Assembly (NCBI GenBank): GCA_040755535.1
Contig: JBFMAV010000010.1
Span: 1 to 64,000 of the forward strand
Reading direction: 5' to 3'
DNA: 64,000 nucleotides
Source of the DNA: Aquabacter sp040755535
Lineage (GTDB): Bacteria > Pseudomonadota > Alphaproteobacteria > Rhizobiales > Xanthobacteraceae
The translations under genes and the position numbers were made by a program. This document shows positions 15,967-22,533 of the stretch, one piece after another. Below the pieces are notes generated by a model. It ran no database searches. It was not told the DNA's origin and worked only from the letters and a program-made list of their open reading frames with translations. Positions within the stretch are counted from its first letter, which is position 1; each line of letters starts with the position of its first letter.

Positions 15967-18633
15967 ATGCGTGCGGCACGCCCAGACGGTGACCAGTCCG
16001 CCAAGGCGTGGCACGCGCTGGATATGCCGGCCGCATTCGCCGTTCTGGCGAGCGGGCCGCACGGTCTCTCGGACGCCGAGGCCCAGGCCCGCCGCGCGCA
16101 ATATGGCCCGAACGCGCTGCCGGAGCCGCCGCGCCGCCGCCTTGCTCTGATCGTGCTGTCGCAGATGCGCAGCCCGCTCATCGCGCTGCTGCTGGCCGCA
16201 GCCTTGGTTTCGGTGGCGATGGGGGATCACGGGGACGGGCTCTTCATCCTCGCGGTGGTTGCGCTCAACACGCTGATCGGCGCCACCCAGGAATATCGGG
16301 CCGAGGCCCATACCGCGTCGCTGCGGGCGCGCATCCACACCGAGGCGCGGGTGCGCCGCGCCGACGGCGTGCAGCGCGTGGACAGTCGCGATCTGGTGCC
16401 CGGCGACGTGGTGCTGCTGGAGGCGGGCGACCGGGTTCCCGCCGACCTGCGGCTCATCCATGCCAGTCTTGCCCAGGCGGACGAAGCCATGCTCACGGGC
16501 GAATCGCTGCCCGTGGACAAGGTCGAGCTTCATGCGCTCGCCCCCGACACCCGCCTCGCGGAACGGTCCAACATGCTGCATGCGGGCACGCTGCTCCAGC
16601 GCGGGCGGGGCGAGGCGCTGGTGGTGGCGACCGGCGCCGCCACCGCCATCGGCCATATCGCCCGCGCCCTGGAGGCCCCATCGGGCGACCTGCCGCTGAT
16701 CCGCCGCCTCGACCGCTTCTCGACGGTGCTCGGCGCAGTGGCGCTCGCCTTGGTGGGGCTGGTGGTGGCGCTCCAGCTCGCCAACGGCGTGGGGCTGCGG
16801 GAAACCCTGTTCTTCGCCATTGCCCTTGCGGTCTCGGTGATCCCCGAGGGCCTGCCGGTGGCGGTCACGGTGGCTCTCGCGGTGGCCACCAAGCGGATGG
16901 CGAAACGCCATGTCATCGTGCGCCAACTGGCGGCGGTGGAGGGGCTCGGCGCCTGCACCGTGATCGCCACCGACAAGACCGGGACGCTCACCGTCAACAA
17001 GGTCTCCGCGCGCCGGCTGTGGCTGCCGGAGGCGGGCCTGCTCGACCTTGCCGCCGGAGACCTTCCCGCGCCGGCGCGCCCGCTCGCCCGGGCCGGCGCG
17101 CTCTGCAACGATGCGAGCCTCGACGCGACCGGCGGATCGGGCGATGCCATCGACATCGCCTTCCTGGAGCTTGCGGCGCGCGCCGGGCTCGATCCCGCTT
17201 TGCTCGCGGCCGAGGCGCCGCGCGGCGCGGAATTGCCGTTCGATGCCAGCCGCCGCTATGCGGCGGTGCTGAACGCCGTCGCGGGCGGGGCGGAGCTGAG
17301 CGTGAAGGGCGCCGCGGAGGTGCTGGTGCCGCTGTGCGCGCAGTCCGAGACGGCCGACCGCGCGTTAAGGGCGGCGGAGGAGCTGGCGGCGGACGGATAC
17401 CGGGTGCTCGCGGTGGCAGTGCGTCGCTTCGATGCCCCTCCCGCCGCGCGCGAGGCGGCGGGGCTCGTCGCCATGGTGGCGGACCTGCGCCTCCTCGGTC
17501 TCGTGGGCTTCATCGATCCCCTGCGCCCGGAGGCGCGCGAGGCGGTTGCGGCCTGCCACCGGGCGGGGGTGGAGGTGAAGATGATCACCGGCGACCATGC
17601 CGCCACCGCCCTCGCCATCGCCCGCGACCTCGGGATCGCCCGCCATGCGGACGAGGTGGTGACGGGGCGCGACCTCGATGCCGGGGTTCGGCTCGGCGCC
17701 CGCGCCGAGGAGCGGCTGGCGCGCGCCCGCGTGTTCGCCCGCGTCGAGCCGGCCCAGAAGGTGGAGATCGTCGAGGCGCTCCAGGCGAGCGGCCATCTGG
17801 TGGCCATGACCGGCGACGGGGTGAACGATGCGCCGGCCCTGAAGCGGGCGGATCTCGGCGTCGCCATGGGGCGCGGGGGAACGGACGTCGCCCGCGAGGT
17901 CTCGGACCTGGTTCTGACCGACGACAATTTCGCCTCCATCGTCTCGGGCATCGAGGAGGGACGCGCGGCCTATGCCAATATCCGCAAAGTCATCCTGCTG
18001 CTGATCGCCACCGGCGCGGCGGAGGTGGTGATGGTGCTGCTCGCGGTCCTCACCGGCTTGCCGGCGCCGCTCACGGCGGCCCAATTGCTGTGGCTGAACC
18101 TGGTGACCAATGGCGGGCAGGACGTGGCGCTCGCCTTCGAGAAAGGCGAGCCGGATGGGCTGAAGCGTCCGCCGCGCCCGGTCGCCGAGCCCTTGTTCGA
18201 CCGCGCCATGTTGCGGCAGGTGGCGATCGCCGGGCTCTATATGGGCGCGCTCTCCTATGGCGCGTTCGCCTATGGCCTGTCGCTCGGCTGGAGCGAGGCC
18301 GAGGCGCGCAACGTCACCTTGTTCCTCATGGTGCTGTTCGAGAATGTCTATGTGTTCTGCTGCCGGTCGGAAACCCGCTCGATCCTCAACATTCCGCTGC
18401 GGGACAATGGCTGGGTGGTGGGCGCGGTGTGCGCGGCGCAGATCCTCCATCTCGCCGCGCCCTTCATTCCCGGCCTGCGGGACGTGCTGGGGGTGACGCC
18501 CCTTGCGCCCGAAATCTGGCTGGCGCTGGTGCCGCTTGCCGCCTCGCTGGTGGCGGTGGTGGAGATCGACAAGGCGCTGCGGCGCCGCGCGGGCCGGCGT
18601 GCCGGCTCTTCTGACCTTGCGGAGGTTCCATGA
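15967..18633 (+). CDS. P2-type cation-transporting ATPase (first copy)
   Basis: Membrane ion pump of 888 residues, with an N-terminal cation-ATPase domain (HALDMPAAFAVLAS onward), TGES actuator loop, PEGLP in helix M4, phosphorylation motif DKTGTLT, and GDGVNDAPAL hinge. By eye against SERCA, the M6 motif reads NLVTN where Ca pumps have NLVTD, and the M5 Asn is Gly (ATGAAEVV) while Glu is kept. A classical two-Ca site is therefore unlikely and the ion is unknown. AGGAAGG precedes the ATG. Its stop overlaps the PhaC start by 4 bases (ATGA). Confidence 0.9.
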   Translation: MRAARPDGDQSAKAWHALDMPAAFAVLASGPHGLSDAEAQARRAQYGPNALPEPPRRRLALIVLSQMRSPLIALLLAAALVSVAMGDHGDGLFILAVVALNTLIGATQEYRAEAHTASLRARIHTEARVRRADGVQRVDSRDLVPGDVVLLEAGDRVPADLRLIHASLAQADEAMLTGESLPVDKVELHALAPDTRLAERSNMLHAGTLLQRGRGEALVVATGAATAIGHIARALEAPSGDLPLIRRLDRFSTVLGAVALALVGLVVALQLANGVGLRETLFFAIALAVSVIPEGLPVAVTVALAVATKRMAKRHVIVRQLAAVEGLGACTVIATDKTGTLTVNKVSARRLWLPEAGLLDLAAGDLPAPARPLARAGALCNDASLDATGGSGDAIDIAFLELAARAGLDPALLAAEAPRGAELPFDASRRYAAVLNAVAGGAELSVKGAAEVLVPLCAQSETADRALRAAEELAADGYRVLAVAVRRFDAPPAAREAAGLVAMVADLRLLGLVGFIDPLRPEAREAVAACHRAGVEVKMITGDHAATALAIARDLGIARHADEVVTGRDLDAGVRLGARAEERLARARVFARVEPAQKVEIVEALQASGHLVAMTGDGVNDAPALKRADLGVAMGRGGTDVAREVSDLVLTDDNFASIVSGIEEGRAAYANIRKVILLLIATGAAEVVMVLLAVLTGLPAPLTAAQLLWLNLVTNGGQDVALAFEKGEPDGLKRPPRPVAEPLFDRAMLRQVAIAGLYMGALSYGAFAYGLSLGWSEAEARNVTLFLMVLFENVYVFCCRSETRSILNIPLRDNGWVVGAVCAAQILHLAAPFIPGLRDVLGVTPLAPEIWLALVPLAASLVAVVEIDKALRRRAGRRAGSSDLAEVP

Positions 18634-20438
18634 CCGTCCCCCCCGATGCGCCCGCCCTGGCCGGTCGCCCCGCGCCCCTGTCCAACCTCCCGCCCGCGCC
18701 TGCAGAGCCGCGCGAGGCGTTCGCGCCGGTGGGCGAGGCGCTGGACAATGCGGTCCATGCCGCCCTCGCGCGCCTCACCGGGGGACTTTCGCCCGCCGCG
18801 CTCACCAATGCCTGCAGCGACTGGGCCATGCATCTCGCCCTGTCGCCGGGCAAGCAGACCGAGCTTGCCATCAAGCTGGTGCGCAAATGGGCGCGGCTGG
18901 CGCGCTATGTGGCGGCCTGCGCCGCCCGGCCCGGCGGCGCGGAACCCTGCATCGATCCGCTGCCGCAGGACCACCGCTTCGCCGCGCCCGAATGGCAGCA
19001 TTGGCCGTTCAACGTGATGTACCAGTCCTTCCTGCTGAACCAGCAATGGTGGCACAACGCCACCACGGGAATCCGGGGCGTCACCTCCGCCAACGAGGAC
19101 ATCGTCGAGTTCACGGCGCGCCAGATGCTGGACGTGGTCTCGCCCTCCAACTTCCTGTGGACCAATCCCGTGGTCCAGGCCCGCACGGTCTCAAGCGGCG
19201 GGCGCAACCTCAGCCAGGGCCTGTCCAACTTCCTGGAGGATCTGGAGCGCGACCTGCGGGGCCGCAAGCCGGCCGGGGCGGAGGCCTTCGAGGTGGGGCG
19301 CGAGGTTGCCGTGACGCCGGGCAAGGTGATCTTCCGCAACCGCTTGATGGAGCTGATCCAATACACGCCGCAGACCGGCGCGGTTCAGGCGGAGCCGGTG
19401 CTGATCGTGCCGGCCTGGATCATGAAATTTTACATCCTCGACCTGTCGCCGCGGAACTCGCTGGTCAAGTATCTGGTGGGGCAGGGCTTCACCGTCTTCA
19501 TGATCTCCTGGCTCAATCCCGGCGAAGAGGACCGCGACCTCAGCTTCGACGATTACCGCACGCTGGGCGTCATGGCCGCGCTGGAGGCCGTGAATGCGGT
19601 GGTGCCCGGCGCGAAGGTGCACGGCGCGGGCTATTGCCTTGGCGGGACCCTGCTCTCCATCGCCGCCTCGGCCCTGGCGCGGGACGTGGACGAGCGGTTC
19701 GCGACCCTGACGCTGCTGGCCGCCCAGGCGGATTTCACCGAGGCGGGCGAACTGCGCCTGTTCATCAATGAGAGCCAGGTGAGCTTCCTGGAAAGCCTGA
19801 TGTGGAGCCAGGGCGCGCTCGACACGCGCCAGATGGCGGGCGCTTTCCAGTTGCTGCGCTCCAACGACCTGATCTGGTCCAAGGTGATCCAGGATTATCT
19901 GCTGGGCGAGCGCGAGCCCATGAATGACCTCATGGCCTGGAACGCGGACGCGACGCGCATGCCCTATCGCATGCATTCCCAATATCTGCGCCGGCTCTAT
20001 CTGGACAATGACCTCGCCGAGGGCCGCTTCCAGGTGGAGGGCCGGCCCATCACTCTCGCCGATATCCGCGCGCCCATCTTCGCGGTGGGCACCGAGAAGG
20101 ACCATGTGGCGCCCTGGCGCTCGGTCTTCAAGCTCCATCTGCTCACCGACACGGACCTCACCTTCGCGCTCGCGAGCGGGGGCCATAATGGCGGCATCGT
20201 CAGCGAGCCGGGCCGCAAGGGGCGCCATTACCGGGTGCTCACCAAGCTCGCCTCGGAGCGTCATCTCGGCCCCGACGCCTGGCTGGCGGCGGCCATGGTC
20301 AAGGAGGGATCGTGGTGGGAGGAGTGGAGCGCGTGGCTCGCCGCCCGCTCCAGCGGCCTTACCGCGCCGCCTCCCATGGGGGCGCCTGCTTATCCCCCGC
20401 TCGCCGACGCGCCGGGAGACTATGTGCGCCGGCCCTAA
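18630..20438 (+). CDS. phaC: Class I poly(3-hydroxyalkanoate) synthase
   Basis: Polymerises 3-hydroxyacyl-CoA into PHA granules. It has 602 residues, the usual class I size. The lipase-like box GYCLGG carries the nucleophile Cys336; the Asp lies in TEKDHVAPW (about 490) and His in ASGGHNGG (about 517). The N-terminal domain contains the conserved NFLWTNPVV stretch. It overlaps the upstream ATPase gene by 4 bases, so it sits in the FNR-box operon. This implies polymer synthesis as an electron sink at low oxygen. No phaA, phaB or phaR is nearby. Confidence 0.94.
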   Translation: MTVPPDAPALAGRPAPLSNLPPAPAEPREAFAPVGEALDNAVHAALARLTGGLSPAALTNACSDWAMHLALSPGKQTELAIKLVRKWARLARYVAACAARPGGAEPCIDPLPQDHRFAAPEWQHWPFNVMYQSFLLNQQWWHNATTGIRGVTSANEDIVEFTARQMLDVVSPSNFLWTNPVVQARTVSSGGRNLSQGLSNFLEDLERDLRGRKPAGAEAFEVGREVAVTPGKVIFRNRLMELIQYTPQTGAVQAEPVLIVPAWIMKFYILDLSPRNSLVKYLVGQGFTVFMISWLNPGEEDRDLSFDDYRTLGVMAALEAVNAVVPGAKVHGAGYCLGGTLLSIAASALARDVDERFATLTLLAAQADFTEAGELRLFINESQVSFLESLMWSQGALDTRQMAGAFQLLRSNDLIWSKVIQDYLLGEREPMNDLMAWNADATRMPYRMHSQYLRRLYLDNDLAEGRFQVEGRPITLADIRAPIFAVGTEKDHVAPWRSVFKLHLLTDTDLTFALASGGHNGGIVSEPGRKGRHYRVLTKLASERHLGPDAWLAAAMVKEGSWWEEWSAWLAARSSGLTAPPPMGAPAYPPLADAPGDYVRRP

Positions 20439-20510
20439 ATCTTGTCGGGCGTTTTTCTGGACGGACTGAGACCGCGCTCGGCCCGAAAATTTTCTGGGGC
20501 AAAGGCGGCG

Positions 20511-20524
20511 CTGACCTGCATCAA
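20511..20524. promoter_or_regulatory. FNR/FixK-like box upstream of DUF5132-like/HMA2 pair
   Basis: CTGA-CCTGCA-TCAA matches the TTGA-N6-TCAA pattern with one mismatch. Its centre at 20517.5 places a class II start near 20559, 44 bases before the ATG at 20603. It is weaker than the other boxes but in the same geometry. Confidence 0.55.
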
Positions 20525-20602
20525 AGCGCGCGTGAACGGGACATGGGAGCCTTCGTGAGCGTCCGTAAGGACCGGCATTGAGCTCAAGATGTGAGATCCG
20601 AA

Positions 20603-20896
20603 ATGTCCTTCGCCCGCTATCTGGTCGCCGCCGCCGCCGGAGCCGTCGCCGTCATGGTCGCGCCCAAGCTCGCCCAGAAGGGTCGGCCCGCCGCCAAGAA
20701 GACCCTGAAGCTCGCCATGTCCGCCGCCTATGAGGCGCAGGTGAAGGTGGCCAAGGCGGCCGAGGGACTGGACGATCTTGTGGCCGAAGCCAAGGCGGAG
20801 CTGATTGCGGAAGGCCTTGCCGCCGCTTTCGCCGAGACCGCCGCCGCGGCCGCGCCGTCCGAACCGCCCGCGCCCGCCGGCGCCGCGCAGCCGTGA
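20603..20896 (+). CDS. Small membrane-anchored Ala/Lys-rich protein, DUF5132-like
   Basis: Protein of 97 residues. One hydrophobic segment (YLVAAAAGAVAVMVAPKLA, about residues 5-23) is followed by a Lys/Ala amphipathic helix and a Pro/Ala tail. The arrangement resembles DUF5132 proteins seen next to HMA-type proteins and cation ATPases; the assignment is by pattern only. A GTG at 20591 is an alternative start in the same frame. Its stop overlaps the GTG start of the next gene by 4 bases, so the two are co-translated. Function is unknown. Confidence 0.65.
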   Translation: MSFARYLVAAAAGAVAVMVAPKLAQKGRPAAKKTLKLAMSAAYEAQVKVAKAAEGLDDLVAEAKAELIAEGLAAAFAETAAAAAPSEPPAPAGAAQP

Positions 20897-21357
20897 GCGC
20901 GGCCATGCCCCTTGAGACCCCTGCCGGCGAACAAGCCCCCGTCGAGGTGACCCTCGCCCATGCCATGCCGGGCCGGGTCCGGCTGCGCCTGCTGGGGGCC
21001 GGCGGGGCGGGGCTGGAGGCGCTGGCGGCCGCGCTGTCCCGTCGGCCCGGCGTGCTGAAGGTGGCGTTCCGCACCGAGACGGGCAGCCTCCTCGTGCTCC
21101 ATGACGGGCGCTTTCGGCCCGAACTTGATCCCGCCCTGCGCCTCGTCACGCACCGGCACGCGGCATCCGCGCCCCGCCCGCGCGAGACCCGGCCGGTTCC
21201 CCCCCTTGCCAAGCCCGGAGCTATGGCGGGCGCGGCGGCCTTTTCCGGCCTCGCCTTGCTTCAGATGGCGCGCGGCCGAGTCCTGCCCCCCGCTTTGACC
21301 CTGTTCTGGTATGCCGCGACCCTGTTTGGCGGACGCTCCCGTCCCCCCGCGGGCTGA
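20893..21357 (+). CDS. HMA2-like domain protein
   Basis: Protein of 154 residues starting at GTG 20893 within the stop region of the previous gene (GTGA). Residues ~15-75 form a ferredoxin-like fold candidate: HAMPGRVRLRLLG, then GVLKVAFRTETGSLLVLHDG. It has no CxxC metal site. The same pattern occurs at the N-terminus of the P-type ATPase at 22527-25475. The C-terminal third is hydrophobic around residues 110-140 and may be membrane-inserted. A partner or regulator of the cation ATPase is a reasonable inference. It converges on metK-like with 15 bp between the stops. Confidence 0.68.
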   Translation: MSAAMPLETPAGEQAPVEVTLAHAMPGRVRLRLLGAGGAGLEALAAALSRRPGVLKVAFRTETGSLLVLHDGRFRPELDPALRLVTHRHAASAPRPRETRPVPPLAKPGAMAGAAAFSGLALLQMARGRVLPPALTLFWYAATLFGGRSRPPAG

Positions 21358-21372
21358 GGCCCTGTCTCTCAA

Positions 21373-22533
21373 TCATTGACGGAGCATGTCCCGCAGGGCC
21401 GACGCGAGCGCATCCACGCGCTCCCAGGCAAGATCCAGGTCGCTGCGCCCCACCTGCCCGTAGCAGGCCAGCGCGCGGAAGAAATCCGGCGCGGGCGCCA
21501 GCTCCTCGAAGCCGAGCCGCGCGGCGATGGCGCCCGGGCGCCAATCCAGCGCCTGCGCTAAGGCCCGGGCAAGGTCTCCCTCATGGCGGCGCCCGGTGCC
21601 GAACGTGTCCACCGTCAGGCTCAGCGGCTCCGCCCGCCCGATGGCATAGGCGGCGTGGACCTCGGCGCGCTCTGCAAGGTCCGCCGCCACCAGGGCCTTG
21701 GCCGCGAGGCGCGCCATATAGGCGCCGATCCGGTCGATGCGGTGCGGGCCTTTCCCGCACAGGGCCGAGCCGCTCTGGCGGGCGAAATCGCCATAGGTGT
21801 CGATGCCAGCCTTGCGGCCGGTCTGGCCCGCATGGTGGGCGGGGCCGCCGATCAATTGCGCGCCGCCGGGATTGACGTGAATGCGGGTTTCCGTGTCGGG
21901 GGCAAGGTCGGCGTCCGGGAAGGCGGGCGCGATCACCAGCGCGCGGATGGCCTCCTCCGCCTGCGCGGGCGGCAGGGGGCGCAGCAGGGTCGTGGAAACG
22001 CTGATGTCGGTGATGGCCACCGGCCGATGCCCGCGATAGCGCACGCTCACCTGCACCTTGCCGTCGGGCGCGAGGGCGTCATGGGCGCCGCGCGCCGCCT
22101 CCAAGGCGCGGGCCAGGCGGTGGGCGGCGGCAATGGGCGCGGGCAGGAGGTCCGGCGTGTCGCGGCAGGCGAAGCCGAAGGCATTGACCTGTTCATGGGC
22201 GGGCTCGTCGGGCCGCAGCGGGCCGCCGCGCCCGTCGCCCTGCGAGAAGCTGGTGAGGATTGAGGCCTGGCGCGGGTCGAAGCTGCGCGCGTCATAGCCC
22301 GCTTCCGCGATCACCCGCCGGGCCAGGGCGGGAATATCCACCGCCGCCTCGCCCGCAAAGCGCGCCGCGATGAACACGACCCCGGTGGCGATGGCGCATT
22401 CGGCGACCACGCGCGCGCCCGGGTCTTGCGCCCGGAAGGCATCCACGATGGCGTCGCTGATGGCGTCGCAAAGCTTGTCGGGGTGCCCGCGCGTCACGCT
22501 TTCGGACGTGAAGATGATGTCGTCGGTCAGCAT
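21373..22533 (-). CDS. metK: Divergent S-adenosylmethionine synthetase (MetK family)
   Basis: Family enzyme making AdoMet from ATP and methionine, 386 residues (normal length). Conserved elements include GHPDKLCDAISDA (residues 16-28), TGRK and IDTYGD. However, the GAGDQG loop is replaced by GDGRGGPLRPDEPAHEQ, and the usual GGAFSGKDPxKVDR loop reads GSALCGKGPHRIDR, so a catalytic Lys (K269 in E. coli) appears as Arg. This is likely a specialised paralogue rather than the housekeeping enzyme. It starts within the last 7 bases of the ATPase gene and so is co-transcribed behind the FixK-like box at 25674. Confidence 0.8.
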   Translation of the reverse strand: MLTDDIIFTSESVTRGHPDKLCDAISDAIVDAFRAQDPGARVVAECAIATGVVFIAARFAGEAAVDIPALARRVIAEAGYDARSFDPRQASILTSFSQGDGRGGPLRPDEPAHEQVNAFGFACRDTPDLLPAPIAAAHRLARALEAARGAHDALAPDGKVQVSVRYRGHRPVAITDISVSTTLLRPLPPAQAEEAIRALVIAPAFPDADLAPDTETRIHVNPGGAQLIGGPAHHAGQTGRKAGIDTYGDFARQSGSALCGKGPHRIDRIGAYMARLAAKALVAADLAERAEVHAAYAIGRAEPLSLTVDTFGTGRRHEGDLARALAQALDWRPGAIAARLGFEELAPAPDFFRALACYGQVGRSDLDLAWERVDALASALRDMLRQ

